Position numbers and translations under genes: made by a program. DNA of 64,000 nt from Galactobacter caseinivorans (lineage in GTDB: Bacteria; Actinomycetota; Actinomycetes; Actinomycetales; Micrococcaceae), in contig NZ_QQXL01000001.1 of NCBI RefSeq assembly GCF_003640665.1, positions 715,720 through 779,719 on the forward strand, in the 5' to 3' direction. Below, in pieces: positions 27,977-38,409 of the stretch (position 1 is the stretch's first letter; each line of letters starts with the position of its first letter). The notes under the pieces were generated by a model. It saw only the letters and a program-made list of their open reading frames with translations, was not told the origin of the DNA and did no database searches.

Positions 27977-28036
27977 CGTGTGGGGGTGTCTCCTCGGCAC
28001 GGGCGCCCGTCCCGGGGCCGTGACCGAGGGCGGCCG

Positions 28037-29512
28037 TCAGAGAATTGGAGCCAGCATGGCCACGGCGTTCTGCACCAGCCGGGACCAGAGGGACCAACCC
28101 CGGACGGTCACGAGGGAGACGGGGGAGGAGGCGTCCAGGTAGCTCTGCTGCCGCTCGCGAATCGCGGCCGTGGCCGCCGGGTGCGCCAGCAGCAGGTTGT
28201 TCTCGTAGTTGAGCTCCAAGCTGCGCCGGTCCATGTTGGCGGAGCCCACCATGGCCAGGTGCCCGTCCACCGTCATGGTCTTTGAGTGCAACAGGCCAAG
28301 GGGGTACTCGTAGAGTTCCACGCCTGCCTCCAGCAGGCGGCGGTAGCTGCTGCGGGCGGCCTGGGCCACAAACCAGGAGTCGTTGTTTTGGGGGAGGACC
28401 AGGGTGGTGCGCACGCCGCGGCGTGGGGCGGCGCAGAGGGCGGCCAGGAGTGGTTCGTCCGGAACAAAGTAGGGCGTGCTGACGGTGAGCTCGCTGTGCG
28501 CTGCCGCGATGACAGTGGTGAAGGCCTCTGACATGGCGCCGGGCCTCGCGGTGGGCCCAGTGCCAAACATGGCGCCCACCACCGAATCGTGGGCGGGCAT
28601 GCTCGCTGCACCCTCGGAAGGACCCCAGGCCCGCGGGGTGCCCACAGACACGGTGTCCTGGGGGAGCTCGGTGCGCCAGGTGGTCAGGAACAGCCACTGC
28701 TCCTGGGCCACGATGGGACCCTGGCAGCGGAAGAAGACATCCACCCACGGGGCAAATTTTGGCTTGACCCGGAAGGCGGGGTCGGCGCAGTTCTGGCTGC
28801 CGCAGTAGGCAATCGTGTCGTCAATCACCGTGATCTTGCGGTGGTTACGCAGATCAACCCTGCCCACGGCGAGCTTGCCCCAGCGCGGCAGGTCCTGCAG
28901 CGCCGCCACACAGGTGGCGCCGGCCTGCTTCATCTGCGCCCACAGGTGGCTGCGCAGAAAGGCCCTGGAGCCCACCGCGTCCACCAGGATGCGGCAGGTC
29001 ACCCCGCGCCGGGCGGCCCGCGAGACGGCGTCCGCCACCTTGGTTCCGTTGGTATCAGCCAGCCAGATGTAGAAGCCGATGTGGACGGTGGACTGGGCCG
29101 CGTCGATGTCCGCCACCAGCTCATCGATGGCCGCATCTGAGTCCGCGGCCAGGCGCACCGAGTTGCCCTGCGTGGCGGCAAAACCGTTGATGGACTCCAC
29201 CAGCGAGAAGGCGGATTCAGTGTCCGGGTCCAAGCCACTTGGCCGCTGAGTCTTCGGCAGGGAGATGCTCTTCTCCGCCGAGCCCATCCGCGCCCTGCGC
29301 ACCCGGCCAATGCTGGTCTCGCCCAGCATGAGGTAGGCAAAGACACCCACAAAGGGGAGGAACAACAAGACCGCCACCCAGGCCACCCGCGCCGCCGCCT
29401 CGCGTCCAGGCCGCGTCAGTGCCCTGACGATGACCGCAAGGTGAAGGGCCACCAACAGGGCGCTCATCAGCATGCCCCACGGGCTGCTCACGCTCCACCA
29501 CAGCAATTGCAT
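28037..29512 (-). CDS. cls: Cardiolipin synthase-like phospholipase D family protein
   Basis: A 491-residue membrane enzyme. Two N-terminal TM helices (about residues 12-32 and 41-62) precede two HxKxxxxD phospholipase D motifs: HRKITVID (about residue 221) and HSKTMTVD (about 412), each followed by the usual GSxN (CGSQN, VGSANMD). This layout matches bacterial cardiolipin synthases, which join two phosphatidylglycerols, or a CDP-DAG with phosphatidylglycerol. ATG 29512 was chosen because GGA lies 6 nt upstream and the hydrophobic N-terminus begins there; the upstream open frame is an Arg/Trp-rich shadow. It ends close to the shared terminator. Confidence 0.9.
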   Translation of the reverse strand: MQLLWWSVSSPWGMLMSALLVALHLAVIVRALTRPGREAAARVAWVAVLLFLPFVGVFAYLMLGETSIGRVRRARMGSAEKSISLPKTQRPSGLDPDTESAFSLVESINGFAATQGNSVRLAADSDAAIDELVADIDAAQSTVHIGFYIWLADTNGTKVADAVSRAARRGVTCRILVDAVGSRAFLRSHLWAQMKQAGATCVAALQDLPRWGKLAVGRVDLRNHRKITVIDDTIAYCGSQNCADPAFRVKPKFAPWVDVFFRCQGPIVAQEQWLFLTTWRTELPQDTVSVGTPRAWGPSEGAASMPAHDSVVGAMFGTGPTARPGAMSEAFTTVIAAAHSELTVSTPYFVPDEPLLAALCAAPRRGVRTTLVLPQNNDSWFVAQAARSSYRRLLEAGVELYEYPLGLLHSKTMTVDGHLAMVGSANMDRRSLELNYENNLLLAHPAATAAIRERQQSYLDASSPVSLVTVRGWSLWSRLVQNAVAMLAPIL

Positions 29513-29570
29513 GTCTATTCCTACCTTCTCCACGCGGAGTGCCCGGTGGGCGCCCATCCTCCCATGTGCT

Positions 29571-30221
29571 TCAGGACCCGGAACGCAGATACTCCAGCAC
29601 TGCGGCCACCCTGCGATCCTCCGGCGCCCCCGCCGGTAAGCCCAGCTTGGTGAAGATGGCATTGATGTGCTTGGCCACGGCCTTGAGCGTGACCACCAGC
29701 TCCTCGGCCATCTGCTGATTGCCGCGCCCCTGGGCCATGAGCCCCAGGACCTCCAGCTCCCGCGGCGTGAGCGGAGCAAGGCGCGCGCTGGTGTCGCGGC
29801 GGGACATGAGGTTCGCGACCACCTCCGGGTCCATCACCGTTCCCCCTGCGGAAACCGAGCGCAGCTGGGAGGCAAAGCGAGCGTCGTCGAACACTCGGTC
29901 CTTGAGGAGGTAGCCCACGCCGCCGCCGGGGGAGTCAAGCAGTTCCTGAACGTAAAGGTGCTCCACGTATTGCGAGAGCAACATGACCGGGAACCCAGGC
30001 GTCGTGGCCCTCAACTCCAGCGCGGCGCGGAGCCCCTCGTCGCGGTGGGTGGGCGGCATGCGTATGTCCAGGAGCGCCAGGTCCGGCTGCAGCGCGGCGC
30101 AGGCACGAAGCGCGCGCTCGGCGTCCGGCTCCGCGGCCACCGTGGTGATACCCAAGGGTGCCAGCAAGGCGGTGAGCCCCTGCCGCAGGATGAGCTGGTC
30201 TTCAGCAATGACAATGCGCAC
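29571..30221 (-). CDS. Response regulator, NarL/LuxR family
   Basis: A 216-residue two-component response regulator. The N-terminal receiver has acidic pocket AEDQ and phospho-acceptor Asp52 in LALLDIRMP, with the conserved Lys in YLLKD. The C-terminal LuxR-type helix-turn-helix (LTPRELEVLGLMAQGRGNQQ, MAEELVVTLKAVAKHINAIF) binds DNA. It starts with GTG 30221. It is divergent from a histidine kinase starting at 30411, its probable partner; a divergent rather than cotranscribed pair is less usual. Regulated genes are unknown; the adjacent PLD gene lies downstream on the same strand. Confidence 0.92.
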   Translation of the reverse strand: MRIVIAEDQLILRQGLTALLAPLGITTVAAEPDAERALRACAALQPDLALLDIRMPPTHRDEGLRAALELRATTPGFPVMLLSQYVEHLYVQELLDSPGGGVGYLLKDRVFDDARFASQLRSVSAGGTVMDPEVVANLMSRRDTSARLAPLTPRELEVLGLMAQGRGNQQMAEELVVTLKAVAKHINAIFTKLGLPAGAPEDRRVAAVLEYLRSGS

Positions 30222-30383
30222 ACGCCCATCATGCCCGCGGCGCGGCCCTCAGCCGCCAGCGGCACGGTGCCGGGCGCCATCACGCCGCCAAGAGTGGTGC
30301 CTGCACCACCGACTTGGCCGCCTGCCAACGGGAAGAGTAAAGACATCATCATTCACCCACCACTGCACCGTGCCCATGCTCGG

Positions 30384-30405
30384 TAGCCTGGTACACGACG
30401 AGGAG
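30384..30405 (+). promoter_or_regulatory. -10 element and Shine-Dalgarno of the histidine kinase gene
   Basis: TAGCCT (30384-30389) is a candidate -10 and GAGGAG (30400-30405) lies 5 nt before the ATG at 30411. The ribosome binding site supports the first ATG as the start. Confidence 0.4.
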
Positions 30406-30410
30406 CACCC

Positions 30411-31742
30411 ATGCATCCGCCGCTGACGGACCCCCTGAGCCAGGAAGCCACCCCCATGACGCTGCCGATCCCAGGTGAGCAGGAGCCCGTTCGGCGCACC
30501 CGCAACCCCTTTGTCCAGATTTGGCGCGGCTTGATCCTTGCCCTGCTCGCCTTCTGGGAGATTGCCCTGCTGAGCTGGGCCATCATCGTCGCCGCACTGT
30601 GCCTCATCTGGATCGGCGTTCCCCTGGTCAAGCCCACTGCGGCCTTGGTGCATAGGACGGCGCACCTGCAACGCACGCTGGCGTATCGATGGAACGGCGT
30701 CGCCGTACCGGAGCGCTACGAGCCCGCCGCAGGCCCCGCTGGATGGTTTGGCAGCCTCCGGGTGCTGCGCTCCTTCTCCGACCCCACCGTGGTGCGGGAC
30801 TGGGTCTGGATCCTCACGGACGCCATCCTGGGAATGGCGCTGGGGCTCTTCGCCATCGCGGCGTTTGCGCAGGGGCTCTGGCAGATCATCCTCTCCCTGG
30901 CGTATGACGCCTGGCGGGTGGAGGGCTGGGATTCCTGGATCTCCTGGATCTACGTGGGATGGCCCAACGCCTCCCTGCTGCTGGCGATCAGCGGTGCCGC
31001 CTATCTGGTGCTAGCGCTGCTATTGGCCGGGGCGCTCACCCTCCTCCACGCGCACTGGACCCGCTTCAGCCTGGCCACCAGGGACACCGAAAGACTCCAC
31101 CGCCGCCTGCAGCAACTCTCCAGCACTCGCAGCGACGCGGCGGAGTTGCAACAAGAAGAAATCCGGCGGATCGAGCGCGATCTGCACGACGGCGCCCAGG
31201 CCCGTCTGGTGGGCCTTGGTATCACGCTCACGCGCGCAGAACGCCTCCTGGCTGAAGACCCCCAAGCCGCGACACTGCTGCTCTCGCAGGCCAAGCAGGA
31301 ATCCGTCGGAGCACTGGACGAACTCCGCGGCCTGGTGCGCGGCATCCTGCCGCCGGTTCTTGCCGACCGGGGGCTGCTGGAGGCGCTGCGCGCGCTCGCC
31401 GTCACGCTGCCCGTACCAGTCTCTGTGGAGGCCAGCGCGCCGTTCTCGGCCGTGGTGATTCCCGCCCCCATCGAGTCGGCGGCGTACTTTGCCGGTGCCG
31501 AACTGCTCAGCAATGCCATGAAGCACGCGGACGCGCAGCGCGTTGACCTGCGCTTGGACGCGACGATGGGCTACCTGCGGTTGAGCGTGGAGGACGACGG
31601 AGTGGGTTGGGACGGGCGTGAAGGTGGCGGCATTTCCGGGCTCCGACGGCGATTGGCAGGCTTTGACGGGACGCTCACCTTTTCTCGCACTGGCGCGGGT
31701 GGAACGCGTGCCACGGTGGACGTGCCGTTGGCTGATTTTTAG
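30411..31742 (+). CDS. Sensor histidine kinase with multi-pass putative sensor domain
   Basis: A 443-residue membrane kinase. The N-terminal region has about four hydrophobic helices, with two pairs around LILALLAFWEIALLSWAIIV and ILGMALGLFAIAAF, resembling the PF13796 putative sensor domain of actinobacterial kinases. The HisKA_3 dimerisation domain carries phospho-acceptor His259 in IERDLHDGAQARLVGLG. The ATPase domain shows the N box (ELLSNAMKHADA) and G box (VEDDGVGWDG, GISGLRRRLAGFDG). It should phosphorylate the divergent NarL-type regulator at 29571-30221. Similar sensors respond to envelope stress, but the signal here is unknown. Confidence 0.9.
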   Translation: MHPPLTDPLSQEATPMTLPIPGEQEPVRRTRNPFVQIWRGLILALLAFWEIALLSWAIIVAALCLIWIGVPLVKPTAALVHRTAHLQRTLAYRWNGVAVPERYEPAAGPAGWFGSLRVLRSFSDPTVVRDWVWILTDAILGMALGLFAIAAFAQGLWQIILSLAYDAWRVEGWDSWISWIYVGWPNASLLLAISGAAYLVLALLLAGALTLLHAHWTRFSLATRDTERLHRRLQQLSSTRSDAAELQQEEIRRIERDLHDGAQARLVGLGITLTRAERLLAEDPQAATLLLSQAKQESVGALDELRGLVRGILPPVLADRGLLEALRALAVTLPVPVSVEASAPFSAVVIPAPIESAAYFAGAELLSNAMKHADAQRVDLRLDATMGYLRLSVEDDGVGWDGREGGGISGLRRRLAGFDGTLTFSRTGAGGTRATVDVPLADF

Positions 31743-31773
31743 GCTACGGAAAGGGTTACGCGGGATGCTTGGG

Positions 31774-31804
31774 TGTCCAACTATCGGACCGTGGTCCATA
31801 TAAT
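31774..31804 (+). promoter_or_regulatory. ilvB promoter with internal palindrome
   Basis: A perfect -10 TATAAT occupies 31799-31804; the best -35 is TGTCCA at 31774-31779, with a long 19-nt spacer. Inside the spacer is the perfect 12-bp palindrome GGACCGTGGTCC (31786-31797), a candidate repressor site. The predicted transcript has a leader of about 110 nt. Confidence 0.55.
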
Positions 31805-31810
31805 GAGATG
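31794..31810 (+). promoter_or_regulatory. Motif shared with the leuB promoter (GTCCAT-N4-TGAGATG)
   Basis: Thirteen fixed bases with identical spacing recur at 54455-54471 upstream of leuB. Here the motif overlaps the -10. IclR-family regulators (NdgR/LtbR) control leucine and branched-chain genes in actinobacteria and are the first candidates. Confidence 0.45.
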
Positions 31811-31840
31811 GGGACGCGTCATATTTGCGCGGGGTGCGGC

Positions 31841-31865
31841 CTCCTGATTGAGTCGTCATCAGGAG
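31841..31865 (+). promoter_or_regulatory. Hairpin in the ilvB leader
   Basis: A perfect 8-bp stem CTCCTGAT / ATCAGGAG with a 9-nt loop, inside the 5' leader about 57 nt before the ilvB start. No T-tract and no convincing leucine/valine-rich leader peptide accompany it, so classical attenuation is not established. Confidence 0.4.
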
Positions 31866-31922
31866 CGCAGCACTCGCGGCGCACCGCACAGCATTCAACG
31901 CATCGATAGGAAGGTGGAAGCG

Positions 31923-33797
31923 ATGGGACAGGCTCCTCCCGCCACCCCCTCAACGGTGGCCCGCGCCGTCTCTAAGGCGCAGCACCACACCCCGGCAGCG
32001 GCCAACGGCCTCCCGGTTCCGGGCCCCAATCGCACCGTCTCCACCGTGCCCGTGAAGGGCTCATTCTCCATCATTCGTTCCCTCGAGGAGCTTGGCGTCA
32101 AGGACGTCTTTGGCCTCCCGGGCGGCGCCATCCTGCCCACCTATGACCCGCTGCTTGCCTCAGAGGTCATCAACCACGTGTTGGTGCGTCACGAGCAGGG
32201 CGCGGGGCACGCCGCGCAGGGTTACGCCATGGTGACCGGGGAGGTGGGCGTCTGCATCGCCACCTCCGGCCCCGGCGCCACGAACCTGGTCACCGCCCTC
32301 GCGGATGCCCACATGGACTCGGTTCCCATGGTGGCCATCACCGGCCAGGTCAACTCCGCCTTCATCGGCACGGACGCCTTCCAAGAGGCGGACATCGTGG
32401 GCATCACCATGCCCATCACCAAGCACTCTTTTCTGGTGACGAAGGGTGAGGACATCCCGCGCGTCTTGGCGCAGGCCTTCTACCTGGCAGGCACGGGACG
32501 CCCCGGTCCCGTCCTGGTAGATATCACCAAGGACGCGCAAGAGAAGATGACGGAGTTCGCCTGGCCGCCGGTCATGGACCTGCCCGGCTACCGTCCCGTC
32601 ACCAAGGGGCACTCCAAGCAGGTGAGGGAAGCCGCCAAGCTCATCGCCTCCTCCGTGCGCCCGGTCATCTACGCCGGCGGCGGCGTCCTGAAGGCGCACG
32701 CCTCGCGGGAACTCCTGGAGTTCGCGGAGGCCACAGGCGCCCCCGTCGTCACGACCCTGACCGCCCGCGGCGCCTTCCCGGATTCACACCGCCAGCACAT
32801 GGGCATGCCCGGCATGCACGGCGCCGTCACCGCCGTTGCAGCGCTGCAGCAGGCGGATCTGCTGATCACCCTCGGCGCACGCTTTGATGATCGCGTCACC
32901 GGCGTGCTCAGCTCCTTTGCCCCCGGCGCCAAGGTGATCCACGCGGACATCGACCCAGCAGAGATCTCCAAGAACCGCACGGCGGATGTGCCGATCGTTG
33001 GTTCCCTTGATGAGGTGCTCCCGGAACTGACCGCCGAGTTCAACCGCCGCAAGGAGGAGGGCCTGGCCCCGGACCTGAGTATCTGGTGGGCCAACCTGGA
33101 CCGGCTGCGTCGCGAGTACCCCATGGGCTTCACCCCCTCAACGGACGGCGCCCTGACCCCCCAGCACGTCATCCAGCGGATCGGTGAACTGACGGGTCCG
33201 GAGGCGGTGTACGTGGCAGGCGTGGGCCAGCACCAGATGTGGGCCAGCCAGTTTGTGCGCTACGAGCGCCCGCACCAATTCCTGAACTCCGCGGGCCTGG
33301 GCACCATGGGCTACTCGGTCCCGGCGGCCATGGGCGCCAAGGTGGGCAATCCCGACCGGGTGGTCTGGGCCATTGACGGCGATGGCTGCTTCCAGATGAC
33401 CAATCAGGAACTGGCTACCTGTGTGATCAACAAGATCCCCATCAAGGTCGCGATCATCAACAACTCCTCGCTGGGCATGGTGCGCCAATGGCAGACCCTG
33501 TTCTATGAGGGCCGCTACTCCAACACCGAGCTGAACACGGGCAAGGACTCCATCCGGGTCCCGGACTTCGTGAAGCTCGCGGACGCCTACGGGTGTGCCG
33601 GGCTGCGGTGTGAGAAGGAAGAGGACATGGACGCGGTGATCCAGCAGGCGTTGGAGATCAACGACCGCCCGGTCATCGTGGACTTCATCGTGTCTAAGGA
33701 CGCCATGGTCTGGCCCATGGTCCCCTCGGGCGTCAGCAATAGCGCTATCCAGATCGCCCGGGGAATGACCCCCGAGTGGAACGAAGAGGAGGACTGA
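31923..33797 (+). CDS. ilvB: Acetolactate synthase large subunit
   Basis: A 624-residue thiamine diphosphate enzyme catalysing the first common step to valine, leucine and isoleucine. Catalytic Glu91 lies in [15 protein letters not shown]; the ThDP/Mg motif starts at Asp485 ([16 protein letters not shown] ... NNSSLGM). FAD-type central domain blocks ([25 protein letters not shown]) are present. The first 45 residues are Ala/Pro-rich and variable, as in related actinobacteria. ATG 31923 was chosen because AGGAAGG lies 8 nt upstream; a TTG-initiated extension is open but unlikely. It is the first gene of ilvBNC, with ilvN following after 2 nt. Confidence 0.97.
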   Translation: MGQAPPATPSTVARAVSKAQHHTPAAANGLPVPGPNRTVSTVPVKGSFSIIRSLEELGVKDVFGLPGGAILPTYDPLLASEVINHVLVRHEQGAGHAAQGYAMVTGEVGVCIATSGPGATNLVTALADAHMDSVPMVAITGQVNSAFIGTDAFQEADIVGITMPITKHSFLVTKGEDIPRVLAQAFYLAGTGRPGPVLVDITKDAQEKMTEFAWPPVMDLPGYRPVTKGHSKQVREAAKLIASSVRPVIYAGGGVLKAHASRELLEFAEATGAPVVTTLTARGAFPDSHRQHMGMPGMHGAVTAVAALQQADLLITLGARFDDRVTGVLSSFAPGAKVIHADIDPAEISKNRTADVPIVGSLDEVLPELTAEFNRRKEEGLAPDLSIWWANLDRLRREYPMGFTPSTDGALTPQHVIQRIGELTGPEAVYVAGVGQHQMWASQFVRYERPHQFLNSAGLGTMGYSVPAAMGAKVGNPDRVVWAIDGDGCFQMTNQELATCVINKIPIKVAIINNSSLGMVRQWQTLFYEGRYSNTELNTGKDSIRVPDFVKLADAYGCAGLRCEKEEDMDAVIQQALEINDRPVIVDFIVSKDAMVWPMVPSGVSNSAIQIARGMTPEWNEEED

Positions 33798-33799
33798 TT

Positions 33800-35423
<1,624 letters not shown>

Positions 35424-35439
35424 CCAGGCCACATCCCTC

Positions 35440-35477
35440 CCGCGAGGGCGTCACCCACCGGGGTGGCGCCCTCGCGG
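35440..35477 (+). terminator. Hairpin terminator of ilvBNC
   Basis: An 11-bp stem CCGCGAGGGCG / CGCCCTCGCGG, extended by CACCC / GGGTG after one mismatch, with a 4-nt loop, 16 nt past the ilvC stop. Confidence 0.75.
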
Positions 35478-35552
35478 CGTGTGGTGCTGTTCTGCGGCGG
35501 TGCTCCTGTGCCCGACGGCGTGGCGGGACTCACAGCCTTGGCTCCGGCTGGG

Positions 35553-35558
35553 TAGCGT
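35553..35558 (+). promoter_or_regulatory. -10 element, probable leaderless promoter of the MFS gene at 35565
   Basis: TAGCGT ends 6 nt before the GTG at 35565; no Shine-Dalgarno is visible. Confidence 0.5.
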
Positions 35559-35564
35559 GGCCGG

Positions 35565-36878
35565 GTGAGCAAAGGACCCCGGCCCGCGGAGGCGAACCCC
35601 CTGAGGACCGCCGCGTTCCGTGGCCTGTGGCTCTCCAACGCGGCGGGCGACGCCGCGCTGATGGTCGCGATGTTCACCACCTCGCTTGTGCTGACGCTCT
35701 GGCTGCACGCCCCGGCGTTTGTGGTGGGACTGGTCCAGCCGCTCTCCAACGCCGGCGCCCTCATCTTTGGGCTGGTGGTGGGTGTCTTTGTGGATCGGTG
35801 GGGGCAACGGCGCACCATGTACGCGGCGGTCTGGGCGCGGCTGCTCGGATACTCTCTGCCCGTTTTCGCGTGGGCCCTGGGCTGGCTGCACCCCTGGCAG
35901 CTCTTGCTCGCCGTGTTCGTGGCGAGTGTGGCGGATACCTTCTTTAGAGCGGCGCAGTCCTCGTTGTTGCCCGTGCTGGTGGGGAGAAAAGGCGTTCCAG
36001 ACGCCGCGGCAGCTCTGCAGGCCAGCGATCAGGTGGTGCAATTGGCGGCGCCCGTCGGGGCGGGGCTGCTGACCAAGCTGGTCCCGGCGCCGCTGGTACT
36101 GGCACTGAGCGCCGTCGGGCAGTTGTTTTCCTTGCTTGGCCTGCGGGCGCTGCCGGCGGATCAAGCGCACGCGCCGGATCATCAGCACCAGCGAATTCTG
36201 CCCGCCATCCGCGAGGGGCTGGGCTTTTTTGCGCGCACCCCGTTGCTGGCCGCGGTGATGCTGGCCGCCATGACCAACAACTTTGCCGCCGGGCTCTATG
36301 CCTCCGCCGAGACGGTCTTTGTGCTGCGCGTGCTTGGCATGGACCCGGTGGTCTTTGGGCTGCTGATGTCCGTGTCCGCGGTGGGTGGGATCCTTGGCGC
36401 GCTGCTTGCGCCGCGCCTTGGCCGGCGCTGGGGGCCGCTGCGCACGCTGTTCTGTGGTGCCACGCTCATGCCCATCAACTTTGCCCTGATACCGCTGGCC
36501 GCGCTGTGGCCGCAGGCCCAGGTGGCCATTGTCGGTATCTCGTTCGTTCTCTTTGGGCTGTCCTTGGGGTGCTTTGGCGTGAGCAGCGCCGGGTTGAGTG
36601 CGCAGCTCACGCCGTCGCGGCTGATGGCCAGGGTGTCCTCCACGCGGCGCACCTTCACGCAGGGCGCCGTGGTGCTGGGAGGATTGCTCAGCGCCGTCCT
36701 GTCCCAGGCCTTTGGCACGCTGGTCCCGCTCATCGCCGCGGCTGCGATCTCCGCGCTGCAGTTCATCCCGCTCCTGCGGGTGGGGGTTCCGCGCCGCGGT
36801 GCGCCAAGTCAGGCGGAGCTGGAGGCGGCGTTGGAGGAGTCGGAGGGGGAGGCCGGGGAAGCGGGGGAGGTCAGGTGA
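35565..36878 (+). CDS. MFS transporter (MFS_3/macrolide-efflux-like)
   Basis: A 437-residue protein with about 12 TM segments. The N-terminus FRGLWLSNAAGDAALMVAMF and the loop VFVDRWGQRRTMYAAV resemble MFS_3-type exporters related to macrolide efflux proteins. It ends in an acidic tail rich in Glu and Gly (EAALEESEGEAGEAGEVR). The start is a leaderless GTG. It is convergent with the next MFS gene, their stops only 12 nt apart with no obvious terminator between. Substrate unknown. Confidence 0.83.
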   Translation: MSKGPRPAEANPLRTAAFRGLWLSNAAGDAALMVAMFTTSLVLTLWLHAPAFVVGLVQPLSNAGALIFGLVVGVFVDRWGQRRTMYAAVWARLLGYSLPVFAWALGWLHPWQLLLAVFVASVADTFFRAAQSSLLPVLVGRKGVPDAAAALQASDQVVQLAAPVGAGLLTKLVPAPLVLALSAVGQLFSLLGLRALPADQAHAPDHQHQRILPAIREGLGFFARTPLLAAVMLAAMTNNFAAGLYASAETVFVLRVLGMDPVVFGLLMSVSAVGGILGALLAPRLGRRWGPLRTLFCGATLMPINFALIPLAALWPQAQVAIVGISFVLFGLSLGCFGVSSAGLSAQLTPSRLMARVSSTRRTFTQGAVVLGGLLSAVLSQAFGTLVPLIAAAAISALQFIPLLRVGVPRRGAPSQAELEAALEESEGEAGEAGEVR

Positions 36879-36890
36879 GGCCGCGCAGGC

Positions 36891-38078
36891 TCAGCGCACG
36901 GCCCTGAGGCGCTGGCGGAAGAGCAGTGTGAGCAGCAGCGTCGCCAGCAAGATCGCGGCGCCCACCCACGCCGCCGCTGAGTAGCCGGAGGTGACCACCA
37001 CCCAGCCGCCCAGCGCGGATCCGGCGCCGATGCCCACGTTGGCGCTGACGTTGATCCATGCCCCGGCCATCTCAGGATTGCTTTTGCCCACGCGCACCAA
37101 CACGTTTTGGTAGGTGGAGTTCACCGGGCCAAAGGCTGCAACCCACACCGTGGCGACGATCAGGACGGGCCAGAAGTGCGGGAAGGCCAGCCCGGTTGCG
37201 GCCAGGCCCAGGCCGATGGCCAGGGGGACCAGGAGCAGCCAGCGGAAGGGCTGCGCGTCCAGGAACGGTGCCGTGGCCCGGATGGCGATCAGGCCCGCCA
37301 CGCCCAGCGCCACCAACGCCAGCCCCAGCCACTCCTGCGGCAATCCGGCGGCAAGCAGGAGCGGGGAGACGTAGGTGTACAGCGTGTAGTGGCCAAGGAA
37401 GGCCGAGCCGGCCAGTCCCACCACCAGCAACAGCGTGGGCCCGCCGGGGAGCAGTGCGCGGGCGGCGCTCTTGTCGTGGGAGATGGCGGGGAGCAGGAAG
37501 GCGGCCGCGGCAACGGCCAGGGCCGTGATCAGGCCGAGCGCGGCAAAGACGGGACGCCAACCGGTAAGCGCGCCAAGCGCGGTGCCCGCAGGAACCCCAA
37601 GGATCAACCCGGCAGAGGTGCCGGTGGCCAGCAGCGCCATGGCCCGCCCTATCTGTCCACGGGGCGCGATGCGCGCGGCGTAGCCAATGGCGATGGCAAA
37701 AAAGAGCGCATGCGCCACCCCGCCCACGGCACGCGCCGCCATGAGCCACCAGAAGTCCTGGGCCAGGGCGGCCAGGGTGTTGGACACGGTGAAGACCACC
37801 AGGGTGCTCAGCAGGACGGGCTTGCGGGGCAGGGAGCCGGTGGCGCGGGTGAGGGGGATGGCCGTGATGGCCACGAGCGCCGCGTACAGGGTGACCAGCA
37901 GCCCGCCGCGGGCCTCATCCACACCAAAGTCCTCCACGACTTGAGGCAGCAGGCCAATCGGCACCACCTCGGTGGTGATCACGGCAAAGACGGCGATGGC
38001 CAGGATGTAGAGCCCGGCCCACGGGTGCTGCGGGGCGGCCGGGTGCTGCTGAGAGGAAGCGGAACTGCTGGGGCACAC
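36891..38078 (-). CDS. MFS transporter, DHA1-like (sugar/arabinose-efflux type)
   Basis: A 395-residue transporter with 12 TM segments. FAVITTEVVPIGLLPQVVEDFG in TM1 and TRATGSLPRKPVLLSTLVVF after TM2 are typical of DHA1 exporters of the AraJ/YdhP group. Start GTG 38078 has CAGGAG 7 nt upstream; the open frame extending upstream is low-complexity. It probably exports drugs or sugars. It is convergent with another MFS gene and divergent from serA across 331 bp containing tandem repeats. Confidence 0.85.
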   Translation of the reverse strand: MCPSSSASSQQHPAAPQHPWAGLYILAIAVFAVITTEVVPIGLLPQVVEDFGVDEARGGLLVTLYAALVAITAIPLTRATGSLPRKPVLLSTLVVFTVSNTLAALAQDFWWLMAARAVGGVAHALFFAIAIGYAARIAPRGQIGRAMALLATGTSAGLILGVPAGTALGALTGWRPVFAALGLITALAVAAAAFLLPAISHDKSAARALLPGGPTLLLVVGLAGSAFLGHYTLYTYVSPLLLAAGLPQEWLGLALVALGVAGLIAIRATAPFLDAQPFRWLLLVPLAIGLGLAATGLAFPHFWPVLIVATVWVAAFGPVNSTYQNVLVRVGKSNPEMAGAWINVSANVGIGAGSALGGWVVVTSGYSAAAWVGAAILLATLLLTLLFRQRLRAVR

Positions 38079-38409
38079 GCGGGGACTCCTGACGCAAAGG
38101 ACTCTGGGGAGGAAGCCGGGAACACAGCGCTGTGCCAAGGGGCAGGGTCCCAGCGTATCCGGGGCGCCCTCCTGGCGATGGGGTTATTGCCCGACGGCGC
38201 CGGGTCCGGCGGGTGCGCTCGGTCCAGGGGGTGTGCCTGGTCCAGCGGGTGCGCCTGGTCCAGGGGGTGTGCATCGCGCCGGGCGCGTGACATGCGTAAC
38301 GCGACCGACACGCATGCGGGGAGCAGGTATCCCCGCCGGTAACGTCTTCATCACGGACGGCCACGGCCGTCCGGCATCCCACCCGAGCAACAGCAACGAA
38401 GGTTGACAC
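38079..38409. other. 331-bp divergent intergenic region upstream of serA
   Basis: It contains four tandem 18-bp repeats (38203-38274) and the Shine-Dalgarno of serA (GAAGG, 38398-38402, 7 nt before GTG). I see no recognisable RNA gene, riboswitch or clear -10/-35 pair for either flanking gene. Confidence 0.5.
38203..38274 (+). repeat. Four tandem 18-bp repeats upstream of serA
   Basis: Units begin ggtcc and differ at a few positions (ggtccggcgggtgcgctc, ggtccagggggtgtgcct, ggtccagcgggtgcgcct, ggtccagggggtgtgcat). In one frame they read as a collagen-like Gly-Pro-X pattern, but no start codon or ribosome binding site supports translation. Confidence 0.85.

Noticed and set aside
31848..31922. 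TTG-initiated N-terminal extension of ilvB, or a leader peptide in this frame
   Set aside because: A clear Shine-Dalgarno serves the ATG at 31923, and the extension holds few branched-chain codons, so neither an extended protein nor an attenuator peptide is supported.
38107..38342. Repeat-containing frames (collagen-like Gly-Pro-X on +, His-Pro-Leu-Asp on -) upstream of serA
   Set aside because: No start codon with ribosome binding site, and the periodic peptides follow automatically from the 18-bp DNA repeat.
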